A DNA stretch of 23,238 nucleotides from a virus: positions 1-23,238 of IMG/VR virus record IMGVR_UViG_3300043411_000267; one strand, 5' to 3'. Below, piece by piece: positions 4,708 to 11,988 of the stretch. Numbering within the stretch: the first letter of the stretch is position 1; each line of letters starts with the position of its first letter. Both the position numbers and the translations under genes were made by a program. Below the pieces are notes generated by a model. It worked only from the letters and a program-made list of their open reading frames with translations. It was not told the origin of the DNA and made no database searches.

Positions 4708-5178
4708 TCAGTAAAAGCCGTTCTTTTTGATCCACGCTTGACAGGCAGATAGTTGAAGGTTCACTTCGTCTGCTTGTCTTGCGAGGTAGAAAAGACCGTT
4801 TTCAATTGAAGCAGGAAGTCGTATTGATTCGGCTTCATCACTTCCACTGGTGCTTGCGGTTTCGGTAGTGGTGGAAGATCGCTCACATGCAGTTTTTGGC
4901 AAGCGCAGCCCGACAGACTGAGCAGTACGATACTTAACATCGAGAGCAGATAACCGCGCTTCATAATCAGCGATAACGATTTTGTTTGTGGCTTCATGTT
5001 GTACCTTTAAAGATTCGATTTCAAGTTCACGCTGTTTTAAGGCTAGCTTTGAGGCTTCTTCGTATTTTTGAATAACTTCTTGCCGCCCTTGCTCGCGGTA
5101 GTGGTGTGGAATAAACCAGACAAGGAAGCCGCCAAGAGCTAAGAGTGCAGCCGCGATAATTAGACGAGTCTGTATCAT
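4708..5178 (-). CDS. Rz-like inner-membrane spanin (i-spanin)
   Basis: The N-terminal membrane anchor (about residues 4-26, LIIAAALLALGGFLVWFI) is followed by a long charged helix (about 30-85) with the periplasmic coiled-coil character of Rz proteins. The length (156 aa) is usual for the family. Decisive support is the lipoprotein gene nested in another frame, the usual Rz/Rz1 arrangement. With the outer-membrane partner it is expected to bridge the periplasm and fuse the two membranes in the last step of lysis. The start overlaps the end of the 5175-5396 holin-like gene by four bases. Last gene of the late operon; no terminator is visible after it. Confidence 0.85.
   Translation of the reverse strand: MIQTRLIIAAALLALGGFLVWFIPHHYREQGRQEVIQKYEEASKLALKQRELEIESLKVQHEATNKIVIADYEARLSALDVKYRTAQSVGLRLPKTACERSSTTTETASTSGSDEAESIRLPASIENGLFYLARQADEVNLQLSACQAWIKKNGFY
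4761..4964 (-). CDS. Rz1-like outer-membrane lipoprotein spanin, nested in Rz
   Basis: Read in a different frame entirely within the Rz gene. From ATG 4964 the protein begins MKRGYLLSMLSIVLLSLSGC, a signal sequence with lipobox LSGC and lipidated cysteine at residue 20. The mature part is short (48 aa) and proline-rich (DLPPLPKPQAPVEV), as in Rz1. An upstream in-frame ATG at 4997 would add twelve polar residues before the signal and is less likely. It is expected to pair with the Rz C-terminus across the periplasm. A fully embedded o-spanin of this kind is well known in lambda-like phages. Confidence 0.85.
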   Translation of the reverse strand: MKRGYLLSMLSIVLLSLSGCACQKLHVSDLPPLPKPQAPVEVMKPNQYDFLLQLKTVFSTSQDKQTK

Positions 5179-5396
5179 TTTTCAGCCAATGGTTTAGTTG
5201 TGCGGAATCTGAGAGCCATATTGATGACAACAACAAACAAGCCAACATATTTATATGTGCTATCTGCTCTATCTGGCAAATATTGTTTTATCTCGTCTAA
5301 ATTATCATGTGCATATTCAAAAACTGGAAGCGCAGCAATGCAAATAGTGTTAAACCAGATAGTCAATGATTTGTGCATACCTTTGAGCTTTTTCAT
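5175..5396 (-). CDS. Holin-like small membrane protein of the lysis cassette (73 aa)
   Basis: Two hydrophobic segments are visible: about residues 12-27 (IWFNTICIAALPVFEY) and 50-62 (VGLFVVVINMALR). The ending NMALRFRTTKPLAEK fits a recurrent type of small phage holin-like proteins whose last segment runs N-x-x-LR-x-x-T-x-x-P. It lies between the DUF5675 gene and Rz and overlaps both by four bases, an order typical of lysis genes. It would form the inner-membrane lesion or assist it. The first ATG at 5396 is preferred because it overlaps the upstream stop; MHKSL at residue 7 is an alternative. Confidence 0.6.
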   Translation of the reverse strand: MKKLKGMHKSLTIWFNTICIAALPVFEYAHDNLDEIKQYLPDRADSTYKYVGLFVVVINMALRFRTTKPLAEK

Positions 5397-5785
5397 GCGT
5401 CACCTATTTTTATCTTAATTGAGTCAGCTTTCTGCATCTGTGCAAATAGCTTGTCAAATGCCGAACGACTGCCAGATATGCTGTACTGGCCTGCCGATTC
5501 ACCGACCAAAATACACCCTTCTGTGTCTGCGTCCGTGTTTCCAGCATGAATACGAACACCGTCAAAATTTGGAACATTACGCAATAGAGGAAGGAGCTTT
5601 TTAAAACGATTCGACATAGTTATCACTACGTCATACTCACCTGGTGGTATAGCTGTTTGTGCTTTGATCTTTTCAGTCCGCACAACATCTTCGAGCGTGT
5701 AACATTGGAAAACCCCATTTACATAGAGCCTTCCAATGGTGCATTTATCATTAGACTTTTGGCGTTTGACTTCAATTAGCATCAT
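5393..5785 (-). CDS. DUF5675 family protein, candidate lytic or peptidoglycan-active enzyme (130 aa)
   Basis: The sequence matches the DUF5675 pattern: CTIGRLYVNGVFQCYTLEDVV near the start, AIPPGEYDVVI in the middle, and GVRIHAGNTDADTEGCILVG (76-95) with conserved H80, G90 and C91. The His...Gly-Cys arrangement recalls L,D-transpeptidase (YkuD-like) active sites, but catalytic activity for this family is inferred, not known to me. It sits in the lysis region between two small membrane proteins, where an endolysin is normally found, and no classical lysozyme or amidase is present in the window. There is no signal peptide, so it would need a holin for release. The start may be M1 or M2. Confidence 0.7.
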   Translation of the reverse strand: MMLIEVKRQKSNDKCTIGRLYVNGVFQCYTLEDVVRTEKIKAQTAIPPGEYDVVITMSNRFKKLLPLLRNVPNFDGVRIHAGNTDADTEGCILVGESAGQYSISGSRSAFDKLFAQMQKADSIKIKIGDA

Positions 5786-6032
5786 CTTCTGCCTGCGCTT
5801 TCTTGTATGATCTGTAAATGTCGTAAGCGTGTTTTATGAACAAAGTCACAGAAAGAACGCCAGCCGCAAAAGTTGCAAAGAGTTGAGCATAGCTTTGTAT
5901 ATCTGAAACACTTAGCGCAGCAGTACCGCCAGCCACCGCAGCTGCCACCGCTTTACTATCAATCGCCTTGCTTGCTGCTTCCTGTATTAGCTCTTTTGTC
6001 TCTGAGCTTGCTTTTATGGCGTGCCTTAACAT
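5772..6032 (-). CDS. Small membrane protein, second holin candidate (86 aa)
   Basis: The N-terminal half is an Ala/Ser-rich, weakly hydrophobic helix region (about 28-43), followed by a clear membrane segment (about 47-68, SYAQLFATFAAGVLSVTLFI) and a basic cytoplasmic-type tail (YRSYKKAQAEDDAN). Size, topology and position immediately upstream of the DUF5675 gene suit a holin. Which of this and the 5175-5396 protein is the holin and which an antiholin or other helper cannot be decided. The start overlaps the upstream stop in an ATGTTAA arrangement identical to the one upstream of it. Confidence 0.5.
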   Translation of the reverse strand: MLRHAIKASSETKELIQEAASKAIDSKAVAAAVAGGTAALSVSDIQSYAQLFATFAAGVLSVTLFIKHAYDIYRSYKKAQAEDDAN

Positions 6033-6469
6033 AAATTTCGATTCCCTTGAGGATTAAAGCGGCAAAATAAATGAATGAAATTGTTATATTGATCCAATCC
6101 ATCTTTGCCCCTGATTATTAAAAGCCTCAAAAATTGTGCGCAAACTAGGCCATGAACAGTCCATTGATAAAACTCAGCAGGAAGATCAAAATGATAGACA
6201 ATCAGCCCGACAAACTGAAAAACAAGCATGATTAGTGCCATACTCAGCAAGTCGATTACAAGTTGATCTTTGCCAACAGCAGCAATTACAGGAAGGATTG
6301 CAAACGAGAAGGCCGCAGCTATATAGAAATAGATAATTGGACTAATCGAGAATTGCGCACCTAGAATAGTGAATCGTAAATATTCACCATTTGGCAATCG
6401 AGACAGGACGAAGGAACTAGCGGCCTCAAAAAATACCAAGACCGCTAACAGCTTAAAACGACTTAACAT
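6026..6469 (-). CDS. Phage polytopic membrane protein of unknown function (147 aa)
   Basis: Four hydrophobic stretches are visible: about residues 5-22, 38-67, 69-92 and a weaker one at 104-118. This indicates a protein with three or four membrane spans. The last part (KDGLDQYNNFIHLF) is polar. It is preceded by a 35-residue Lys-rich gene whose stop overlaps its ATG (ATGTTAA), and it overlaps the next gene in the same way. It lies at the boundary between virion and lysis genes. I recognise no family; a role in lysis control or superinfection exclusion is possible but unsupported. Confidence 0.6.
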   Translation of the reverse strand: MLSRFKLLAVLVFFEAASSFVLSRLPNGEYLRFTILGAQFSISPIIYFYIAAAFSFAILPVIAAVGKDQLVIDLLSMALIMLVFQFVGLIVYHFDLPAEFYQWTVHGLVCAQFLRLLIIRGKDGLDQYNNFIHLFCRFNPQGNRNLC

Positions 6470-6570
6470 TTCTTCTTAGCTGGTGTTTTAGACTTAGAAG
6501 GAGCTTGCTTTGCTGGTGGTTTCTTTGGCATATCGCCACCGATGAAGTTTTTCATGGTCTTACCTTTCAT
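6463..6570 (-). CDS. Tiny Lys/Ala/Pro-rich basic protein (35 aa)
   Basis: The frame reads MKGKTMKNFIGGDMP, then KKPPAKQAPSKSKTPAKKKC. The second half is almost entirely Lys, Pro, Ala, Ser and Gln and strongly basic, like a histone-type or nucleic-acid-binding tail. AGGGC lies about eight bases upstream of ATG 6570; M6 is a possible alternative start. Its TAA overlaps the ATG of the next membrane protein. It follows the 712-aa ejection protein after a roughly 100-base gap. Function is unknown; the composition would suit a DNA-associated virion peptide, but that is inference. Confidence 0.5.
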   Translation of the reverse strand: MKGKTMKNFIGGDMPKKPPAKQAPSKSKTPAKKKC

Positions 6571-6676
6571 TTTTTGCCCTAGGGCGTTGGAGAAAACTTT
6601 GAACATTGATCCTATTGTTGCAGGTGCTTTAGTTGCCGCAATCCTTAATCATTGGCTTAATTCGCGCAAAAAATAA
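6571..6676. other. 106-bp gap in the late operon with no assigned - strand gene
   Basis: No convincing - strand gene or terminator is visible here. On the + strand a TTG-initiated frame (6599-6676) with GGAG eight bases upstream would encode a 25-residue hydrophobic peptide, N-I-D-P-I-V-A-G-A-L-V-A-A-I-L and onward. It ends exactly next to the convergent stop at 6677. I do not call it as a gene. Confidence 0.4.
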
Positions 6677-8815
6677 TCATTGCTGATATTGCGAGAGAAG
6701 GCCGAGCATTGCAGCAGGAGGCAAGCCATAACGTGCTGTATTTTGTACTGCTTGCGGCTGTGTTAATACGCTAGGAACGTTGAGCGCTTTACCTGAGTTA
6801 ATGCCGATTGATATGTTTTGCAATGGCTCTGCTAACATTTTCCCAAGCGGAATTTTGCTCAATAGTGGGCTGCTTCCGATGCGCTCCATCAAGCCGCCAA
6901 TACCTGCCGCTGTGTTTGAGTTGTTGACCGCTGCACCTGCTGGTTGGAACTGTTCATAGCTTGCAACACGTCCAACCGCTTTGAGTTGTGCGATTTCCTC
7001 TGGTGAAAACAGCATTTCTAGCTTATTACTTCCAAGCATTTTGAGTGCTGCGTTGTAACGTGATTGGCTAAACTTTCCGACCTCATCAGCCGCACCGCTT
7101 ACCGCCTTCTCTTTCAAATGAGCGATAACGTTGTCACGAATAGATTGCACAGCGTTTTGATTATCACCTAAGACCTTAAGCGTGCTTTGCAACTGCTTAG
7201 AATCACCGCGCAAAATGAACTTTTCAAAGAATCCCTTGTCGCTTACTCCATCCATTGCTGCTTTGAGTGCTGGTGTCTGTTCAACTTGTCCCATAAATGA
7301 ACGATTAGCCGCACGAGCTTTGTTGAATGCGTCTATAGCCTCTTGGCCTAGCTGTGGTTGAACTTGCCCCTGCAATGCAACTTGATTGCCGCCAGCGCGA
7401 GGAACTTGACCAAGCAAAGGGGTTTCATCTAAAGTCTGACGAACTAAACCTAATGCTGTGCGAATGTTTCCGTTTTCAGCAGATCTTTGAGAATTTCCTA
7501 CAATGGTCTTAAACTGTTCAGCCGTGTTAATGTTTAGCGGTGTTTTACCTGTGGCAAAGTTATTAACCATGCTGCGAATCTCAGCAGGCAGGAAGGCTTC
7601 TAGATTGGCTTGGTTTAATGTGTCGCCTAGCTTTTGCGTGAAATGGCTTGGATCAAGAGGCGCAGAGCGTCCACTGGAATCCCTTGCCGCGCTATACAGT
7701 TGACCAATTTTTGCCTTATTTGCCTCAGCCACATTTGCAAGATTAGTTGCAAGCATGTTGCCTGCCGCTTCATTTTCCAGCCCTTTAACAGCGCCAAGGT
7801 TATTAAGGTTATCAATCAGCTTTGCATTGTTCTGATTCTCTAGCATAGCAAGCTGTTGCGCTGCTTTGTCGTTACTATTTGCGCCTAACTTTGCAAGGTT
7901 TTTCTGCTGCGTGACAATAGCAGGGTCAAGCGTAATGCCAGCACGTGATGGTGTCGCACCAACTAAACGATAGTCGGCAAGTCTGCGAATAGCATCCGAT
8001 GACAAATCACCGTTTGTTTTCATCGCTTCCGCTACATCATTGCGGATTGAATTTCTAACATTGCTTGGAAGATCGCCAAACTTCATTCCTGAATCATTAA
8101 ATACTTGCTGCAACTTAATGTCGATATTCTGATGTTGGATTGCTTGAGGCCGTAAATTCATTGCACGATTGAGCAGGCTTTCACCTGAGCGCATTGCAGC
8201 AGGAGCTAACATACCACCAGCAAGACTCGCCAAGAATTGAGCAGAAGCATCACCGCCTGTTTCGCGTGTGTAGCCGCCAGCACCGCCAGCACCAGCCGCA
8301 GAGACTAATTGAGAAGCAGGATTAGCCGCCATTTGAGTAGCAACAGCTTTAGTCAATCCCGTTGAGTTTTTAGCCAAGCCACTAGCTGCGCCAATTGGAA
8401 CAGCAGATCCAGCCACCAAACGAGAAGCATCACCAACAATGCGCTCTGTTGCATTCTTAGGCTCAGGCAATCCCATAGAATCAGCCCATCCTTTAGGATT
8501 CATTTCTGGAATATTCATTCCTACTGCGTTCATTGCTGCACGAGCAGGTGACGCAATGAAGTTAGCTGTACCGCCTACGCCCTCAAGACCATATCGAGCA
8601 GTCAAACCTAATTGTCGCGGAATGTCCTTGATGCCTTCGGTCAGTGCTTCACCAAATGGCTTTGAAGGCGCTTCTACTTTTTGCTCAGTCTTTGGCAGTG
8701 CTGCCATTTTAAAATTCTTTTGGGCATAGGCCATGATCTCGTCTTGAGTCGCACCATCAGGAGCGTTGATCTCGTAAGTCTGACCGTCTGGTGACGTGAT
8801 GCGATATTTACCCAT
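6677..8815 (-). CDS. Large DNA-ejection / internal virion protein (712 aa)
   Basis: The N-terminus (YRITSPDGQTYEINAPDGAT, then QDEIMAYAQKNF) is a short beta-hairpin and helix domain that opens many large virion proteins of podoviruses. It is followed by KDIPRQLGLTARYGLEGVGG, also recurrent in these proteins. Much of the rest is Ala/Gly-rich and helical (about 120-230 membrane-like, 300-560 helical). Third of three consecutive large genes between tail and lysis genes, it fits the role of an ejected internal protein that helps carry DNA across the cell envelope, by analogy with P22 gp16 or T7 gp16. AAAGGTGGATT precedes the ATG, immediately after the upstream stop. No lytic transglycosylase motif is evident. 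Confidence 0.7.
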   Translation of the reverse strand: MGKYRITSPDGQTYEINAPDGATQDEIMAYAQKNFKMAALPKTEQKVEAPSKPFGEALTEGIKDIPRQLGLTARYGLEGVGGTANFIASPARAAMNAVGMNIPEMNPKGWADSMGLPEPKNATERIVGDASRLVAGSAVPIGAASGLAKNSTGLTKAVATQMAANPASQLVSAAGAGGAGGYTRETGGDASAQFLASLAGGMLAPAAMRSGESLLNRAMNLRPQAIQHQNIDIKLQQVFNDSGMKFGDLPSNVRNSIRNDVAEAMKTNGDLSSDAIRRLADYRLVGATPSRAGITLDPAIVTQQKNLAKLGANSNDKAAQQLAMLENQNNAKLIDNLNNLGAVKGLENEAAGNMLATNLANVAEANKAKIGQLYSAARDSSGRSAPLDPSHFTQKLGDTLNQANLEAFLPAEIRSMVNNFATGKTPLNINTAEQFKTIVGNSQRSAENGNIRTALGLVRQTLDETPLLGQVPRAGGNQVALQGQVQPQLGQEAIDAFNKARAANRSFMGQVEQTPALKAAMDGVSDKGFFEKFILRGDSKQLQSTLKVLGDNQNAVQSIRDNVIAHLKEKAVSGAADEVGKFSQSRYNAALKMLGSNKLEMLFSPEEIAQLKAVGRVASYEQFQPAGAAVNNSNTAAGIGGLMERIGSSPLLSKIPLGKMLAEPLQNISIGINSGKALNVPSVLTQPQAVQNTARYGLPPAAMLGLLSQYQQ

Positions 8816-10030
8816 TTAATCCACCTTTTGAATTGACCAGCCGCCAGTGCTAGGAAGTTTTACGCCTCCTACAATTGAGTCAATTTTCATTGATCCACGA
8901 CCAGCTTGTGAGCGCATGCCATCTTCTGCCAATTTGCGGTTAATAGCTTTCTGCTTGATAACTTCTGCCTTGTCGCCAATTTGCGGGAAGTATTGTTGAT
9001 CCGCACTATAGAACTCATCCTTACCAATAGCCGCGCCTGATTCATTGCGGAGATTCGCGTTAATCCAATCGCGTTTTGCTTGGTCTAGTTTCTGAATGTT
9101 TTCTGGCAATGTTGTGTTGTAAATGCTGCCAAGCCCACCACCGATAAACGGCACAGCCTCAACAAACTTTTTACCAGCCGATGATTTATCAACACCAATT
9201 CCAGAAAGTTCATTAACAATGTCGTTTGCATTTTTCATGCGAGAAGCAAACGTTACCGCTTTTGCTTGCACCTCTGTAAGTGGTTTTTCTTCTTTCGTAT
9301 ATCCTGCTAACTCGATTTTCTGGCCTTGTGGATTCATCTTGCTAGGTGGAGCGATAAACGCGCCAACATCGTTATTCCATTGAGGCTTGAATAACTGGTC
9401 TTTTTGTAGCTGAACACCTGCCCATCCACGAGCAGAAGCATCTTTTTCTGCTGCGCTCATGCCTTTTTTAAATGCCGCGCCTACTGTTGGCATACTAAAT
9501 ACAACTTTGTCACCTAAGTCGATTTTTTCTGGTGCAACATAACCATCAAGAGCGCTGCCAATAGCATTGCCGTATTCGTCAAACTGCTGCTTGATTTTCT
9601 TACCACCTTCGCCCGAAAGTTCTTCTACTCGCGCAACTTTTAAGCGTCCAAAGTTTTTCGATTCTGCGATACTCTTAACTAATGCAGGATCAATGCCAGC
9701 CTTTATCATTCCTTGGTAGTCATCACCGAACTGAGAAATAATCTGAGGCATCATTGCTGCTTGTTTCTTTGCTGCTTCTTGGTCTTTAATCTGCTGCTGC
9801 ATTTGACCGAACTGCATTTGTCGCATTTGCATTTGCAAATCTTCTTGCGCCTTCTGACGTTTAAGCATTTCAGCTTGCAATTGAGTCTGCTGCATCGTGC
9901 CTAAACCACTCGCCAATGCTTGACCTAGGCCAAACTGTCGTGAGGTATCGCCAGCTTGAGCCATGATGCCCAAACCAGCGTTTAATAGTCCCATCGTGCG
10001 TGGGTCTTCAAAGTCTAATAATCCAGCCAT
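8816..10030 (-). CDS. DNA-ejection / internal virion protein with Gln/Met-rich coiled coil (404 aa)
   Basis: Starts MAGLLDFEDPRTMGLLNAGL with AAGGTGA upstream. Residues about 45-90 are a Gln/Met/Lys-rich helix (MLKRQKAQEDLQMQMRQMQF) of coiled-coil type. The C-terminal third holds KRDWINANLRNESGAAIGKDE and then YFPQIGD, a segment conserved in internal or ejection proteins of BPP-1-like podoviruses. It lies between two other large virion genes and abuts the next gene without spacer. It is expected to be packaged in the head or on the portal and released with the DNA. The exact order of assembly cannot be read from sequence. Confidence 0.65.
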   Translation of the reverse strand: MAGLLDFEDPRTMGLLNAGLGIMAQAGDTSRQFGLGQALASGLGTMQQTQLQAEMLKRQKAQEDLQMQMRQMQFGQMQQQIKDQEAAKKQAAMMPQIISQFGDDYQGMIKAGIDPALVKSIAESKNFGRLKVARVEELSGEGGKKIKQQFDEYGNAIGSALDGYVAPEKIDLGDKVVFSMPTVGAAFKKGMSAAEKDASARGWAGVQLQKDQLFKPQWNNDVGAFIAPPSKMNPQGQKIELAGYTKEEKPLTEVQAKAVTFASRMKNANDIVNELSGIGVDKSSAGKKFVEAVPFIGGGLGSIYNTTLPENIQKLDQAKRDWINANLRNESGAAIGKDEFYSADQQYFPQIGDKAEVIKQKAINRKLAEDGMRSQAGRGSMKIDSIVGGVKLPSTGGWSIQKVD

Positions 10031-10039
10031 AATTTCACC

Positions 10040-11548
10040 TTAAATTGTGCCAAATGGAGAAATGCTTGGAGCAGTCGCATAATTCATTGTCGGGTTAGTG
10101 CCACCGTAATTTTGATAGCCATTTGCCGCAGTAAAATTAGTGGTTGAACTAGGCGTATTGAAAGCATTGTATAGTCCCAATCCAGCAGTTGCACCACCTA
10201 TTGCAGAGCCGACAGCGTTGTTGTAAACAGGCGCTTGATTTGGTACGCTAATTGGCGAACCTTTACCCGCATAAGGCTGCAACAAACCAGAAACAGTGCC
10301 GACTCTGTTTAACTCTTGATTGTTTGCGTTTTGATTGTATCCGTATGCCTGACCGAGTAAGCCAGAAGATAGGCCAATACCAGTCACTTGGTTCTGTGAG
10401 TTCAACTGATTTGTCTGTTGTTGTGCGTTCATGTTTGCTGCGTTGGCTTGTTGTTGATTGCCAGCATTGAACATAGAATTTTGATTTGCAGCAGAAGCAT
10501 TGAACTGATTTGTATTTTGCAGGTTTGCATTATTCTGCAAAGCAAATTGATTTTGTGCATTTGCATTTGCGGAATTTGTAGATTGCTGGTTTGCGTTGTT
10601 CTGCATTGCAAAAGCATTGTTAGCGCCCATGTTTGCCGCTGCTGCTTGTTGTGCCAACTGTGCATTTTGTTGAGCTACACCGTACTGTTGCGCACCGAGT
10701 CCAGACATTGCCGACAAAGCGCGGTTTCTGTCTGCATCATAAGCGCCAGCTTGAGCCGCAATTGCTGAGTCAGTATTGTTCTGCCCATATTGAGAAGCAG
10801 CGCGTGAGAGGTTTTTGCCAAACTCACTAATCGAGCGAGACTCAGCCAAGCCTTGACGAGAGCCACCATACTGACCAGATGACACAGCACCGCCACGGAT
10901 AGACGCAAGAGCATCCTGCACCGCTTGAGTACCGTCTTGCACCATGTTCCCGAAAGCGTTTTGGCTTTGGTTAATGCCCTTTTGAATCGCGACTGTGAGA
11001 TAAGGGTTATTCCCTGCCTCGCCATAGATCATGTCTTTATAAGCAGGGCTTAAATCAAGCGAGTTCTGCGAAGGTGCGCTAACGGTAGAGCCTGTCATAT
11101 TTGCAGCGTTGCCAAGCATTGCCGCATCAATCTTTGATGGATCGCGCAACAGTGCTGTGTTCATCGTTGAACTGCCAGCCGTTGCCGCTTGCATCTGTGG
11201 AGCCGCTAGGCTTGATCCTTGTAATTTCTGTGCGGCTTGTTGGCTACCCATGAAAGCGCCTTCTGCACCAGCCGCACCAGCGCCCATGTAGTTATTCATT
11301 CCTTGATTGAATGAATTAGTGTTTGCATTTTGAGGAACGTCTAAAAGACCGTTAATTCTATTAACAATACCACTATCGCCATAGATTAAAGGATCAATGC
11401 GCGAGTCGAGCTTTGTCGCATCCTTTTGAGCGTCAATGCTCATTTGTGTTGATTGCTTCTGTGCTTCTGCTGACTTCTTTGCAGCGCTATTTGAAGCAAC
11501 CCCGCCAATTATCGCACCACCGACTACCGCTGTAGCTACCCAAGACAT
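10040..11548 (-). CDS. Virion protein with N-terminal membrane-like segment and Asn/Gln-rich region (502 aa)
   Basis: I start at MSWVATAVVGGAIIGGV (11548), which has AGGAG seven bases upstream, rather than at the earlier in-frame ATG 11563 inside the previous gene's end. A glycine-rich hydrophobic segment occupies residues 3-18, followed by an Ala/Lys/Gln helix. Such an N-terminus is typical of the first ejection protein in podoviral operons. Residues about 300-385 are dominated by Asn, Gln and Ala in repeats such as NNANQQ and NANAQNQF. The role is probably in the ejection apparatus or internal core. The low-complexity part may allow self-association, which is inference. Confidence 0.65.
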   Translation of the reverse strand: MSWVATAVVGGAIIGGVASNSAAKKSAEAQKQSTQMSIDAQKDATKLDSRIDPLIYGDSGIVNRINGLLDVPQNANTNSFNQGMNNYMGAGAAGAEGAFMGSQQAAQKLQGSSLAAPQMQAATAGSSTMNTALLRDPSKIDAAMLGNAANMTGSTVSAPSQNSLDLSPAYKDMIYGEAGNNPYLTVAIQKGINQSQNAFGNMVQDGTQAVQDALASIRGGAVSSGQYGGSRQGLAESRSISEFGKNLSRAASQYGQNNTDSAIAAQAGAYDADRNRALSAMSGLGAQQYGVAQQNAQLAQQAAAANMGANNAFAMQNNANQQSTNSANANAQNQFALQNNANLQNTNQFNASAANQNSMFNAGNQQQANAANMNAQQQTNQLNSQNQVTGIGLSSGLLGQAYGYNQNANNQELNRVGTVSGLLQPYAGKGSPISVPNQAPVYNNAVGSAIGGATAGLGLYNAFNTPSSTTNFTAANGYQNYGGTNPTMNYATAPSISPFGTI

Positions 11549-11549
11549 A

Positions 11550-11987
11550 TTAGTCTCCTTCAATCATTAAATTTTTGCAAAATTCCAAATATTCGTTGTG
11601 GTCTTTTGCGATGAAATGGTTTTCAATCTTTTCTATATCTGTCTCGCGTGTTCCGTGAATAGTCGTCCAGATGCAGTCCTCGTGAGCGTATGCAACTCGC
11701 TTAGTGCCAGCGGGTGAAACGATAGTAAAAGGCGCAGAAATACGCTTTATTCCTTCTTCTGTTGATACAGAGATTTCACCCTTAGAAAGTATGTTCAACT
11801 GGCTATATTTATGAATATGGCCTGTTAAAACAGTCCCCTTCTTGATGAAAATTTCTCTTGCATATACGCCTTCCGAGAAGTAATGCTTTACAGGTATTTC
11901 TTCCTGTGGCATTTCGCGCATCGCTGTCTCTAGCGCTTGTATTTTCTCGATTGAGGTTGCCTCAGCAATAACCAGAGAATCATCCAT
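11550..11987 (-). CDS. Cupin-fold phage protein (145 aa)
   Basis: The sequence HYFSEGVYAREIFIKKGTVL, then TGHIHKYSQLNILSKGEISV, and later APFTIVSPAGTKRVAYAHED is a typical single cupin domain (about 34-115). H57, H59 and H102 are in positions suited to bind a metal ion, with Q63 in place of the usual glutamate. Proteins of this exact type are repeatedly found among podoviral structural genes, but their reaction or role is not established to my knowledge. It sits between a small tail-associated protein and the first ejection protein. The ribosome binding site is weak, which suggests low translation or coupling to the upstream gene. Confidence 0.7.
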   Translation of the reverse strand: MDDSLVIAEATSIEKIQALETAMREMPQEEIPVKHYFSEGVYAREIFIKKGTVLTGHIHKYSQLNILSKGEISVSTEEGIKRISAPFTIVSPAGTKRVAYAHEDCIWTTIHGTRETDIEKIENHFIAKDHNEYLEFCKNLMIEGD

Positions 11988-11988
11988 A

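Noticed and set aside
10418-10768. A cysteine-rich + strand frame of 116 residues
   Set aside because: It is the complement of the Asn/Gln/Ala-repeat section of the virion protein; the cysteine and leucine bias follows from the repeat codons on the other strand.
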